NCBI RefSeq assembly: GCF_027531815.1
Contig: NZ_JAPZSK010000004.1
Span: 248,001-312,000, forward strand
Direction: 5' to 3'
DNA length: 64,000 bases
Source: Gemmatimonas sp.
GTDB lineage: Bacteria; Gemmatimonadota; Gemmatimonadetes; Gemmatimonadales; Gemmatimonadaceae
Below are positions 54,033-63,049 of this stretch, piece by piece. The translations under genes and the position numbers were made by a program. A model generated the notes under the pieces. The model was not told the origin of the DNA, searched no databases, and saw nothing but the letters and a program-made list of their open reading frames with translations. The number at the start of each line of letters is the position of its first letter. The stretch's first letter is position 1.

Positions 54033-56414
54033 ATGAGCGAGCAACCTAACGAGTCGGTCTCCGCGCCGGTGACTGGTGCTGGCGATGCGGGGGGGCCCGC
54101 GCGCACCGCGGGGTGGCGGGTGTACTGGGAGGCCGTGCGCCCGCGCCTCAGCCGCCTCGCCTGGTACACGGCCGTGCTCGCCGTCGTGGGGGGGGTGGCC
54201 TCGACCTCCTGGTGGTGGTCGTGCGGATGGGAGCAGTGTCCCACGCCGGCACAGCTGCGCGCGTGGCGCCCGACCGAAGGCGGTGCCCTGCTGGCGCGCG
54301 ACAGCGCGTTCGTGAGTGCACTCTCCCCGGTGCGCCGGGTCAACGTCCCGCTGGCCAGTGTGCCGTCACATGTCACCGCGGCGTTCATCGCGGTGGAGGA
54401 TCGCCGGTTTCGTGCCCATCATGGTGTGGACTGGTATGGCGTGGGGCGCGCCATGGTGAGCAACCTGCGGGCCGGGGGCGTGCGCGAGGGGGCCAGCACC
54501 ATCACCATGCAGCTCGCGCGCAACGTCTTCCTCGGCAACCGCGCCGCCGAACGCAGCTACGCCCGCAAGTTCCTCGAATGGCGCTATGCCACGTTGCTGG
54601 AGCAGGCACTCACCAAGGACGAGATCCTCGAGCGCTACCTCAATGCCATCTATCTGGGCAACGGTGTGTACGGGGTGGAAGCGGCCAGTCGCGATCTCTT
54701 CGGCAAGCGCATTGGCGCCGTGACGCTGGCGGAAGCGGCGCTGCTGGCGGGACTGCCCAAGGCGCCCACCAGCTACACGCCGCGCAACAGCCGGCGGCGC
54801 GCGCTGGCGCGGCGTGCCGTGGTGTTCGACGTGCTGGCCCGCGAGGGCATCGCCGGAGCGGACGAGCTGGCGCATGCACGCCGCGCACCGCTCACGCTGG
54901 CAAAAAAGGAATTCGTGCCGGCGCGCGCCGCGGATTCGTGGGCGGTTGAGGCCGCGCGTGTGGTCCTCGACTCGTTGCGCGCCGTGGGGGTGATTCCGCG
55001 CGCCCTCAACGATGCCCAGCTGCGGGTGTGGACCACGGTCGATCGGCGCGCCCAGCTCGCGGCCGAACGGGCCGTCGCCGCCGGTGCCGCCGCCATCGAC
55101 AACGATCGGGAATGGGGCGGATTCAACGTGCGCGGGGCCAACCGCACGCAGGGCGCGCTCGTCGCGCTCGACCCAGCCACCGGTGCCATTCGCGCCATCG
55201 TCGGCGGGCGCCGGGTCGAACGCAAGGGATTCAACCGGGCGCTGCGTGCCCAGCGGCAGCCGGGCTCCACCTTCAAGCCGTTCGTGTATGCCGCTGCGCT
55301 GCAGCAGGGATTCACCGCCGCCAGCATGGTGGAGGATGCGCCGGTCGAAATCCAGGCGGGCAACGATGTCTGGCGTCCCGCCAATTACGGGCACGAGTAC
55401 GCGGGGCGCATTACGCTGCGTGAGGCCCTCCGGCGCTCGGCCAATACGGCCACCGTGCGCGTGAGCCGCGAGGTCGGCATTTCGCGCATCGCCGCGCAGG
55501 CCGCGGCCCAAGGCATCCGCAGCGACCTGCCGCTCGTGCCAGCGCTGGCGCTCGGCGCGGCATCGGTGACACCACTCGAGCTCACGAGTGCCTACGCACC
55601 CTTCGCCAATGGCGGCGCGCGCGTGGCGCCGTTCCTCATCGAACGCATCGAGGATCCGTTCGGCGTCGTGCTCTGGCAGCGCACCTCCCCGCCGCCGGTG
55701 CAGGTCCTCTCGCCCGCTGATGCCTTCCTCGTCACGTCACTGCTGCAGACGGTGGTCGACCGCGGCACCGGACGCCCGGTGCGTGAAGCCGGCCTCGAGG
55801 GACCCATTGCCGGGAAGACGGGCACGACGAACGAGGGGGCCGACGTGTGGTTCGTTGGCTATACCCCCACGCTGCTGGCCGGCGTGTGGTTCGGAGCCGA
55901 TCGCCCGCAGCCGCTGGGGTGGAACGCCAGTGGCGGTCGCCTGGCGGCGCCGACATGGGCCCGCTTCCTGCGCGAGGGCTGGCACAGCCCCACGCAAGAC
56001 GCCGCGTGGGCGCCGCCCCCGGGCATCGAGACGCGCCAGGTGGACATCGGCACCGGGAAGCTGGCCAGCGATTGGTGCGGCCCCTCCCGTCGCGAGTACT
56101 TCAAGACGGGTACGGCACCCGTCACCTCGTGCGAAAGCGAGGTGCAGTGGTCCTTGCGCGATCTGCTCCCGCCGGACTGGCACGACGCCAATGCCGACGC
56201 CGATCGCCTCGCCGCCGAGCAGCTCGGCGACGCCGTCGAAACCGTCCTCGAGGCCACGCCCGCCGGCGAACGGCTGCGCGCGGTGTCCAGCGGCATCCTG
56301 CGAGTGGTGCGTCGCGCCACACGGGCCATGCCGCGGGAGCGTGCCCGAGATGAGACGGCGCCCCCTCAGCCCAGAACGCCCAACCAGCCGCTGCCGCCGC
56401 TGCCGCCCCGATAA
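54033..56414 (+). CDS. Class A penicillin-binding protein (transglycosylase/transpeptidase)
   Basis: A 793-residue bifunctional peptidoglycan synthase. After a membrane anchor (about 40-62) comes a GT51 domain with VEDRRFRAHHGVDWYGVGRA (catalytic Glu) and EGASTITMQLARN. The transpeptidase domain follows with the SxxK serine in PGSTFKPFVY, SxN in RRSANTATV and KTGTTN. The C-terminal tail is Pro/Arg-rich. It polymerises and crosslinks glycan strands at the inner membrane. The ATG at 54033 gives a short cytoplasmic tail; an upstream extension is unlikely because it overlaps the divergent deacetylase gene. Confidence 0.93.
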   Translation: MSEQPNESVSAPVTGAGDAGGPARTAGWRVYWEAVRPRLSRLAWYTAVLAVVGGVASTSWWWSCGWEQCPTPAQLRAWRPTEGGALLARDSAFVSALSPVRRVNVPLASVPSHVTAAFIAVEDRRFRAHHGVDWYGVGRAMVSNLRAGGVREGASTITMQLARNVFLGNRAAERSYARKFLEWRYATLLEQALTKDEILERYLNAIYLGNGVYGVEAASRDLFGKRIGAVTLAEAALLAGLPKAPTSYTPRNSRRRALARRAVVFDVLAREGIAGADELAHARRAPLTLAKKEFVPARAADSWAVEAARVVLDSLRAVGVIPRALNDAQLRVWTTVDRRAQLAAERAVAAGAAAIDNDREWGGFNVRGANRTQGALVALDPATGAIRAIVGGRRVERKGFNRALRAQRQPGSTFKPFVYAAALQQGFTAASMVEDAPVEIQAGNDVWRPANYGHEYAGRITLREALRRSANTATVRVSREVGISRIAAQAAAQGIRSDLPLVPALALGAASVTPLELTSAYAPFANGGARVAPFLIERIEDPFGVVLWQRTSPPPVQVLSPADAFLVTSLLQTVVDRGTGRPVREAGLEGPIAGKTGTTNEGADVWFVGYTPTLLAGVWFGADRPQPLGWNASGGRLAAPTWARFLREGWHSPTQDAAWAPPPGIETRQVDIGTGKLASDWCGPSRREYFKTGTAPVTSCESEVQWSLRDLLPPDWHDANADADRLAAEQLGDAVETVLEATPAGERLRAVSSGILRVVRRATRAMPRERARDETAPPQPRTPNQPLPPLPPR

Positions 56415-56766
56415 CCGGGGTGATCGTGATTCCGCGATCGACGCGCACGCGGCCGGTGTGCTACACCGATGTGTTTCCCAATGGCCGGCGCTGCGAGCCG
56501 CGATCGACCACGGCGACGGTGCAGGCCAGCATTCCCGAGTAGCGTGGAAGTGACCTGGCGGGCTGTAGGCAGGGCATGATCGGACGGAGTGCCTCGCGCG
56601 GACCGAATGCTCTGGCCAACGGGGCCGTGCAATGCCGTGCTGCGGCCACCGTTCCGACGCGGTTACGCACCGCTCACCGCACGAAACTGCCGGTCATCGT
56701 CACCGGTTGCCGCTTGGCGACGTGTGCTGCCGCTGGTCAGGGCCGCGCGGCATACTCCAACGCGTC
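56415..56766. other. 352-bp stretch without a supported gene
   Basis: A 40-codon frame from GTG at 56420 to 56542 follows the PBP stop, but it resembles no known protein and is not called. CATACT at 56751-56756 lies 10 nt before the ATG at 56767 and may be an old -10 element of the broken gene downstream. Confidence 0.4.
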
Positions 56767-57213
56767 ATGACCGATCGCCACGCCCGACGTCTTCCGCCCC
56801 GTGGTCATTCCCCTGGTTCTGGAAGGCACAGGGAGCCCGGTGGTTGCTGTACTTCACGGGTGCGCTCGTCAGCGCCCTGGCGGCCGAGGAGCAAGGTGGC
56901 GACGCGATTCTCGCGACCATGCCGTTCCGGGTCGTGCGCGTCACGCTCGGGTTTCTCGTCAGCAGCGGCCTCGCGGTCGCCTTGCAGCGGCTGCCGAGCG
57001 TGCGCAGCCACCCGCACCGGTTCGTTGGGCTCGCGCTCCTCGGTGCAACCCTGGCCGGCACGGTGTGGTATCCGTCGTACCGCGTGGTGAGCCACCCATG
57101 GCCACCGGAGGGTACGGGGCTTCTCGATCTGGGGTGTGTTGTCCCGTGCCTGCTGGAGCACATCTGGCTGATGCTCACGTGGAGCATCCTGTTCCTCGCC
57201 GCCACCGAGCGCC
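56767..57213 (+). pseudogene. Fragment of a multi-helix membrane protein (sensor-kinase-like N-terminus)
   Basis: From about 56802 one frame encodes four to five hydrophobic segments (WKAQGARWLLYFTGALVSAL, then VVRVTLGFLVSSGLAVALQ, FVGLALLGATLAG and LLEHIWLMLTWSILFLAATE). This resembles the membrane part of LytS/AlgZ-type histidine kinases. The plausible ATG at 56767 is in a different frame, so a frameshift has separated start and body. The kinase domain expected after the last helix is absent: the sequence runs directly into a transposase tail. Identity as a sensor kinase is a moderate-confidence inference. Confidence 0.5.
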
Positions 57214-57228
57214 GACCGAGGCCAACCG

Positions 57229-57441
57229 CCGTTGGGCGAAGGCCCCACGGTGGCGCTCCTCCAGCAGATCTTCGAGGTGGACCCGCTGGCGTGCCCGCGC
57301 TGCTACGGCGCGATAGGCATTGTTGCCTTCATCACCCAGACGTCGGTGATCGACCAGATCCTCGCCCACCTCGACGCCCGCCCTGCGCCGCCGGCCCACG
57401 CTGGCGCAGGGATCCCCCCATCAACGCGGGCCCGCCCGAGT
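57229..57441 (+). pseudogene. C-terminal remnant of an IS91-type transposase
   Basis: One frame reads ALLQQIFEVDPLACPRCYG followed by GIVAFITQTSVIDQILAHLD. This matches the characteristic C-terminal zinc-ribbon and helical end of IS91-family transposases (FEVDPLxCPRCxGxMRIVAFI...VIxxILxHL). Only about 65 residues of a normally about 400-residue protein are left; the zinc-ribbon has lost one Gly (Tyr in place). No terminal repeats were recognised. It marks past mobile-element activity at the edge of the glycan cluster. Confidence 0.65.
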
Positions 57442-57556
57442 CGAGACACGTCATGCGCCGCGCACCCGTCCACAAAAGGCACGCCGCCGCCCGTCAGGAG
57501 GCGCTGGCAAGGTCGGCGATCACGCTCTACGCTCGACGGAGAGTCGACCCACCTCG

Positions 57557-57814
57557 ATTGAAGTCCTTATCCCGGTCGACCTGTGCGTGACCGTCAACAC
57601 CGCCGTGGCACATCTCGCCGGTGCCCTTGGGACCCCGACCCTGCTCTGCCTTCCGTTCTCCCTCGACTTCCGGTGGGGCGTGAGCGGAACGCGTACGCTC
57701 TGGTACGACAGCCTGACCATCCTTCGCCAACAGGATGTATCAGCATGGGCTGGCGTGCTCACCGCGGTGTGGCACGCGGTGCAGCGGTTGCACGACGGCA
57801 TCGATCACGCGTGA
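57557..57814 (+). pseudogene. C-terminal remnant of a TPR-linked GT9-like glycosyltransferase
   Basis: The frame reads PVDLCVTVNTAVAHLAGALG then LLCLPFSLDFRWGV, and a following WYDSLTILRQ. This is the C-terminal signature of TPR-containing glycosyltransferases related to heptosyltransferases (VDTAVAHLAGALGKPVW...PDWRW...PWYP...LFRQ). Only about 85 residues remain and no upstream domain is found. It overlaps the end of the convergent aminotransferase gene by 75 bp. Confidence 0.65.
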
Positions 57815-58885
57815 CACCTCGTCGTCGGTAAGCGCCGGGTAGATGGGTAGGCACAGAATCTCGCGTGCCGCCTCGACGGCCACCGGCAGATGGCACGGGT
57901 CGGCGCTCGGCAGGTCGCGGTAGGCGGCGAAGTCGGTGATCAGCGGATAGAAGTACCGACGCGCGAGGATCTCCTGCGACTTCAGCATCTCGTACAGGCC
58001 GTCACGGGTCAGTGGGTAGGGTGACCGTACGCGAACGGGGAAGTACGAGTGGTTTGGAGCGTCCTGAGCCCCGTCGGGCAGACATTCGATCCCCGGCACA
58101 TCGCGCAGCGCTTCGCGGTAGCGTCGGGCCACTGCGGCACGACGTGCGATGGCATCGTCGACGTATCGTAGCTGCAGCAGACCGAACGCGGCATGCACTT
58201 CGCTCATCTTGCCGTTGAGCCCGATCTCCTCAATGGTCGTTTCATTTTTCATGGCGAAGTTCTTGAGCTGGTCGATGCGCGCCTTCGTGGCAGCATCGGG
58301 CGCGATGATCGCGCCGCCCTCGAACGTGTTGAACACCTTCGTGGCGTGCAAGCTCAGGACCGACAGGGCACCGGCGTGGAGAATGCTCCGGCCCTGCATC
58401 CGCACTCCGAAAGCGTGCGCGGCATCGTAGAGCACCTTGAGCCGATGCCGATCGGCGACGGCCTGGATGGCGTCGATGGCGCACGGATTCCCGTAGCAGT
58501 GCACCGCCATGATCGCCGAGGTCCGCGGCGTGATGGCGGCTTCGATCAGATGGGGGTCGATGTTCAGCGTGCATGGCTCCACGTCGACGAACACCGGCTC
58601 GAGGTTCCGCTGCCGCAAAGCGTGGGCACCGGCCACGAAGGAGAACGGCGTGGTGATCACCTCACCATCGAGATCGAGGACCTGGACAGCCACCATCAGC
58701 GCCGTTGTGGCGTTGGTGAAGAGCGACAGGTGTGCCACCCCCAGGTACGTACACAGCGCAGCTTCGAGCTCCTGATGGAGTGGCCCGCCATTCGTGAGGA
58801 TCCGACTGTCCCATATCCGCTGCAGATACGGAATGAACTCCTCGAGCGGGGGCAGCAGTGGTTGCGTGACCGTGAGGCGCGTCAT
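57740..58885 (-). CDS. DegT/DnrJ/EryC1/StrS sugar aminotransferase (VioA-like)
   Basis: A 381-residue PLP enzyme of type I fold. Asp 154 in LYDAAHAFG and the Schiff-base Lys 193 in LSLHATKVFNTFEGG are present, and the N-terminal TNGGPLHQELE and FTNATTALMVA are typical of sugar-nucleotide aminotransferases. Closest in style to enzymes that aminate dTDP-4-keto-6-deoxyhexoses (VioA-like) in O-antigen or glycan clusters, which is an inference. The ATG at 58885 overlaps the stop of the rmlA remnant (ATGA). Unlike its neighbours it appears intact, so it may still be used with precursors from other rml genes. Confidence 0.88.
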   Translation of the reverse strand: MTRLTVTQPLLPPLEEFIPYLQRIWDSRILTNGGPLHQELEAALCTYLGVAHLSLFTNATTALMVAVQVLDLDGEVITTPFSFVAGAHALRQRNLEPVFVDVEPCTLNIDPHLIEAAITPRTSAIMAVHCYGNPCAIDAIQAVADRHRLKVLYDAAHAFGVRMQGRSILHAGALSVLSLHATKVFNTFEGGAIIAPDAATKARIDQLKNFAMKNETTIEEIGLNGKMSEVHAAFGLLQLRYVDDAIARRAAVARRYREALRDVPGIECLPDGAQDAPNHSYFPVRVRSPYPLTRDGLYEMLKSQEILARRYFYPLITDFAAYRDLPSADPCHLPVAVEAAREILCLPIYPALTDDEVSRVIDAVVQPLHRVPHRGEHASPC

Positions 58886-59612
58886 CTTGCCGTGAGGCTC
58901 GACGGTGCCAGCGGGCCGTGCGCGAGTCGCACGAGATACCGACCGTATTCGGTCGCCTCGAGCGGTGCCGCGCAGGCGAGCAACGGATCGACGGTCATCC
59001 ACCCGTGCCGGTAGGCGATCTCTTCGGGACAACGCATCTTCAGCCCCTGACGGCGTTCGAGCGTGGCCACGGACGAGCCGGCCTCGCAAAGTGAGTCGGA
59101 GGTGCCAGTGTCGAGCCAGGCCATACCGCGTCCCATGACCGGCATGCGCAGATCCCCACGCTCCATGTACACGCGAGTGAGGTCGGTGATTTCCACTTCG
59201 CCGAGGGCAGACGGTTGGATGTCGGCCGCGCGGTCCACCACGCTATTGTCGTAGAAATACAAGCCGGTCACCGCGTAGTTCGATCGCGGTACCGCCGGCT
59301 TCTCCTCGGGGCGCAGCACCCGGCCGCGCGCGTCCGGTTCCGTCACCCCGTCGCGCAGCGGATCGGTCACGTGATAGCCGAAGATCGTGGCCCCCTTGGA
59401 GCAGCGCGCGGCGCGCGCGAGCAGCTTGGTGAGCCCCTGCCCGTGGAAGATGTTGTCGCCGAGGACGAGCGCGACGGGGTCGTTCCCGATGACTTCACGG
59501 CTAAGCAAGAGGACCGATAGGGGATAACGCATCATCGGCGTGTGGTAGACCGGCAGGAGGTGCTTGCTGATCGCGCGCGTCACGGGGGCAGCCGAGCGCC
59601 CGATCTTCCGGG
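58882..59612 (-). pseudogene. Decayed glucose-1-phosphate thymidylyltransferase (rmlA remnant)
   Basis: The longest open part (GTG at 59583) encodes about 233 residues. They match RmlA from VTRAISKHLLPVYHTPMM to the normal C-terminal region, including ALVLGDNIFHGQG, EEKPAVPRSNYAVTGLYFYD and LDTGTSDSL. Two defects are visible. First, the nucleotide-binding N-terminus survives only in another frame (reading SGARLPP at about 59585-59605, for the usual SGTRLYP), so a one-base shift near a CCCCC run breaks it. Second, about 50 residues that normally lie between YPLSVLLL and the REVIGNDP region are missing in frame. The enzyme should be inactive. The stop is still coupled to the aminotransferase start. 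Confidence 0.8.
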
Positions 59613-59876
59613 CTACTCATCCACAAGATCGCAGATGGCGCGCACGACGGATAGGTTGCCGCGCCCGGCGCAGGCCCCGATCAGGAAAGTGCCGCCGGGG
59701 CGGCCGCGCTCGAAGGCGGCCACCAGCGCGTCCACGTGGTCTTCCATCTACATCCAGTCGGGCCCGTTCTGCCCCCGGCCGTAGACCGGCAGCGGCTTCC
59801 CCTCGATGGCCTTGAGGATCATGAGGGGGATCAGCTTCTCGGGAAACTGATACGGCCCGTAGTTGTCGGAGCAGGT
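59613..59876 (-). pseudogene. Decayed dTDP-glucose 4,6-dehydratase (rmlB) internal fragment
   Basis: The - strand reads [20 protein letters not shown], then [18 protein letters not shown], a TAG stop (59748-59750), and in the same frame MEDHVDALVAAFERGRPGG and NLSVVRAICDLVDE before a second TAG (59613-59615). In RmlB the stretch normally reads ...DWLYVEDHxxAL, so the first TAG replaces a Tyr codon. Only about 87 of roughly 350 residues remain; the NAD-binding N-terminus and the C-terminus are both absent. The end joins directly to the rmlA remnant, implying a deletion between the two genes. Confidence 0.8.
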
Positions 59877-59970
59877 GGGGACGTCTGGCGGTGATTGCAT
59901 CGGGACTCCCCTGGCGGTCATGACCTCGGTGCGCCGACGGCGGTCTGCGTGTGTTGGTCCGCCGGCACGT

Positions 59971-61167
59971 CTAGCGCAGCGCCCGCAGCTGGATGTGCTG
60001 CTCGATGTGCTCGAGAAACACGTGGGTGGGAAGTGACAGCTCCATGAGCGCCGCCCCAAAAGCGGCACATCGTGCACGGTGCGCGGCAGGATCGCGCCGC
60101 ACCACGTCGACCTTCCGCACGAGCTCCACCGGATCGCCGCCGAAGAACAGGTCTCCAAAGGTGGCTTCGAGCGGGGTGCCACGATGAAAGGAGGAACTGA
60201 GCAGGAATCCGGCTCCTGCCTGAAGAGCACGTGACGTTCGATCGTGCAACATATCGTTCGATGCCGCGACGTCGAGAATGCCGTACGCACTCTGGTACTG
60301 GTACCCCGAGCGCTTGGCGGTATCCGCGGCAAAGAACTCGTGATTGGGGTTTCCCCGTGCCTGGAACCGCTCCCAGCCCCGACCGTATATGCGGATGGGC
60401 ACCTCCGGCAGGGCATCGAGAATGAACGTCGCCGCCACGTTGCGATGCACGCGATCGAGTTCACGCGTCAGTCGCCACATGATGTCGGAGGCCTCGGGAT
60501 CCGGATCAGTGCTCAGCATGCGTGCGCGCAGGGGCGCAGGCGCAAACACAAAAATGACATCATGGTGGTTGATGACATTGCCATCGCGGTATGCCTGATC
60601 GATCGCATCCGCAATACCATTCAGCAGCGCAGCCGTCGGGGCATCACAGCGCGCCCGCCACTCATGCCGGATCGATTCGGGATCCTGAATATTCTTGGCG
60701 AGTACGAAACATTCGCCATCGAACGGAGCCGTCTCAGAGGCCAGTTCGAAGAGGGTGGGGTAGATCCCCGCGATTGCTGGCCATTCTCGCTGCATGAGAC
60801 GGTTCGCGGCATTGGCAAAGGACGCCGGGCCGTACAGGTGCAGGATGAACGCTGAAGACTGCTGATGGTTGAGTGGGTTGTAGCACGGATGATCGGCGTG
60901 CAGACACACGAGCGGAATGCGCAGCAGCTCCCAGAGCGTCTGCGTGAATCCGTCCGGCACGAGGGCACTTCCCACTCCCTGCCAGCAGAACGCCAAGTCG
61001 ATCGGCGCATCCTGATGCATCTCCGCGACCGCCAGGATGGTCTGCACATCGAGAGGAATCACGTGCACGTCGTGTCCGAGCGAAGCAAGCCGCTGCTGCC
61101 ACTCTCGACTGAAGTACGTGAACGGGTCGTTCTCACCTCCGGACCAGTTCAGAATTGCGATACGCAT
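59971..61167 (-). CDS. CgeB-like glycosyltransferase
   Basis: A 398-residue protein beginning [19 protein letters not shown], a Rossmann-type start typical of GT-B glycosyltransferases. The C-terminal third ([19 protein letters not shown], then [14 protein letters not shown] and [11 protein letters not shown]) resembles the Glyco_trans_1_2/CgeB domain, where the nucleotide sugar binds. No signal peptide. It lies 35 bp downstream of the FkbM methyltransferase on the same strand and likely belongs to the same glycan operon. Donor and acceptor are unknown. Parts of this gene are visibly less GC-rich than the rest of the window, which fits acquisition by transfer. Confidence 0.65.
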   Translation of the reverse strand: MRIAILNWSGGENDPFTYFSREWQQRLASLGHDVHVIPLDVQTILAVAEMHQDAPIDLAFCWQGVGSALVPDGFTQTLWELLRIPLVCLHADHPCYNPLNHQQSSAFILHLYGPASFANAANRLMQREWPAIAGIYPTLFELASETAPFDGECFVLAKNIQDPESIRHEWRARCDAPTAALLNGIADAIDQAYRDGNVINHHDVIFVFAPAPLRARMLSTDPDPEASDIMWRLTRELDRVHRNVAATFILDALPEVPIRIYGRGWERFQARGNPNHEFFAADTAKRSGYQYQSAYGILDVAASNDMLHDRTSRALQAGAGFLLSSSFHRGTPLEATFGDLFFGGDPVELVRKVDVVRRDPAAHRARCAAFGAALMELSLPTHVFLEHIEQHIQLRALR

Positions 61168-61202
61168 GGATACGGTGATCGGCGTGACATCCCGGAATCG
61201 CG

Positions 61203-62384
61203 CTAGGCGAACGATTGATGATCCGAGAAAAACAGGGTCGTGTCGTAGAGGCTCAGGCCGAAGTGGCGCAACGCCACGTACCGGTAGTCGTGCATCGTGA
61301 GCACGGTATCGAGAATCTCGAACATGTCCTGCGGATAGTGGTAGCACGTCACGGCAAGGTCCGGACGCGACGCCCGAATCAGACGCTCCGCCCCGCGCAG
61401 CACCCGACACTCGAAGCCTTCCACGTCCATCTTGAGAAGGGTGCAGTGCTCGACCACATCGTCGAGCCGCACACAGGACACCTGCCTCGGCGTGTCCGTC
61501 TCACCGAGGGTAATGGCATTGCTCCCGAACGGATTGTTCGTGTTCTCGAAGAACCCGATCGATCCCGATGATTCGCCGACCGCAGCCTGATGGACTCGAA
61601 TGCGGGGATCCGCACTCGCCAACCGCTGCAAGTCCGCAAACTGCGTCTCGGTCGGCTCGAAAGCTTCGATGGCCTGAAACTGCCCCCCGACAACAGACAT
61701 GAACTTCTCGACCGTGTCTCCGCCCGCTGCCCCGACATCCACGTAAATCGCGTCAGTCCCGGGCGTGAGACTCCACTGCGAGCTCATCGTGTTGAAGTAC
61801 TGGTGCTCCGTGCCGATCGCGACGGCAAACAGCTCGCGGCGATCCCCCGTGGCGAGCGCCGCACACTTCGCTGCCAGCGTCCGTCGTGAGCGATCATCAG
61901 TGAACCGGGCCGCCACACACTCCATCCGCTCGCGACTCTGCCGTGCCCACCATTCCCGTTCCTCCCTCACCGGAACATACGTGTGGGGAAGGCCAAGGCG
62001 GTCGAGCGTGTCGAGGAAGTCAGTGACCTGTACGTTCGCGGAACGCTCGATGCCCGCGAGCGCCCAGAATTGATCGGGGGTCTCGAAAAACTGTACGAAC
62101 GTGAGCGGTTCGCTCTCGGCGCGCCGGAGCGCGTCCTGCAAGGTGACCAGTGGGCATGGCTGCCCCCACAACAGCATGTGCGAGTGATCACGCACGAAGG
62201 TGTCGCTGATCACTCCGGCAACGCGCCCTCCGAACGCATGGAAGATCCGTGGCGCGAAGAAGCGGAAGAGCCACCCCGGATACCCGATGAAGTAGACGTC
62301 CCCGGGCCCGGCAGGCACCGCGACATGGCGGTACTCCTCCGTTCGTGCAACGAGATTTCTGGTCAGACTTCCTGTGGCGGACAT
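61203..62384 (-). CDS. FkbM-family methyltransferase with N-terminal extension
   Basis: A 393-residue protein. The C-terminal half is an FkbM methyltransferase: SAM-binding DAIYVDVGAAGGDTVEKF near residues 211-228, then FEPTETQFADL and VRLDDVVEHCTLLKMDVEGF, which are characteristic of the family. The first 200 residues form an additional domain (PAGPGDVYFIGYPGWLF start, then a TFVQFFETPDQF segment) that I do not recognise; similar two-part proteins occur in glycan clusters. It probably O-methylates a sugar. It follows the acyltransferase gene by 44 bp. Confidence 0.82.
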   Translation of the reverse strand: MSATGSLTRNLVARTEEYRHVAVPAGPGDVYFIGYPGWLFRFFAPRIFHAFGGRVAGVISDTFVRDHSHMLLWGQPCPLVTLQDALRRAESEPLTFVQFFETPDQFWALAGIERSANVQVTDFLDTLDRLGLPHTYVPVREEREWWARQSRERMECVAARFTDDRSRRTLAAKCAALATGDRRELFAVAIGTEHQYFNTMSSQWSLTPGTDAIYVDVGAAGGDTVEKFMSVVGGQFQAIEAFEPTETQFADLQRLASADPRIRVHQAAVGESSGSIGFFENTNNPFGSNAITLGETDTPRQVSCVRLDDVVEHCTLLKMDVEGFECRVLRGAERLIRASRPDLAVTCYHYPQDMFEILDTVLTMHDYRYVALRHFGLSLYDTTLFFSDHQSFA

Positions 62385-62428
62385 GCGGTGGGGGCTGAGG
62401 ACGGACGAACGCGCGACCGGTGCACTGG

Positions 62429-63049
62429 CTATCCGCCGTACACGATCAGCGGCTCCTCGTAGCGCGGATCATAGACGGTCTTGGCTGCCACGTCGGTACG
62501 GTACAGGCCCGGGACGCCGATATCGCAGAGACGACCGATCTTCACGGCGGGCGCCACGGCGACCCCCATTCTGAGGATGCAGTGGGCCCCGATCTCCGCC
62601 CGGCGCCCGATCGTCACACCGGTATCGATCCAACAGGAGGCCTTGAGGCGTACGCCATGGTCGATCACGGCTCCGGCATGCACGACGCTGTTGAATTCGA
62701 CGACGCTCCCGCTGCCCACCACGACACCTGAACCGATGAATACGTTGGGCCCAACCTTCGCATCCGGCGCAACGATTGCCCCCGGCGCGGCGATGGTGGC
62801 GAGCTGGAAGCCACGGGCCATTGCATCGCGCATCAACTCGGCTCGCTTGAAGTTGCCGAATCGCTCATCAAAAGCAGCGAAGAGGACAGTCGTGGCCGGA
62901 TCATGCGCGTCGAGGGGGCTGGTGTCGAAGGCATAATCGGCACGCTGAGGAATCTCGACGCCCATCACCGGCTCACCGGTGGCAGCAGCCCATGCACGGA
63001 CCACGAGATCGAGCATGTCACCCGCGCCGGCAACGACCTTAGACGTCAT
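62429..63049 (-). CDS. Left-handed beta-helix acyltransferase (NeuD-like)
   Basis: A 206-residue protein whose second half consists of hexapeptide repeats (IVAPDAKVGPNVFIGSGVVV and onward to ILRMGVAVAPAVKIG), the fold of NeuD/PglD-type acyltransferases that N- or O-acetylate nucleotide sugars. The first half looks like the short Rossmann-like nucleotide-sugar domain of that group, but the usual N-terminal GxGGH is replaced by KVVAGAGDM. The ATG at 63049 overlaps the end of the Rieske gene by 11 bp, so the two are coupled. It could act on an amino sugar made with the DegT-type aminotransferase of this cluster, which is an inference. Confidence 0.8.
   Translation of the reverse strand: MTSKVVAGAGDMLDLVVRAWAAATGEPVMGVEIPQRADYAFDTSPLDAHDPATTVLFAAFDERFGNFKRAELMRDAMARGFQLATIAAPGAIVAPDAKVGPNVFIGSGVVVGSGSVVEFNSVVHAGAVIDHGVRLKASCWIDTGVTIGRRAEIGAHCILRMGVAVAPAVKIGRLCDIGVPGLYRTDVAAKTVYDPRYEEPLIVYGG

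Noticed and set aside
56420-56542. 40-codon frame after the PBP gene
   Set aside because: No Shine-Dalgarno, no recognisable sequence, and frames of this length are common by chance at this GC content.
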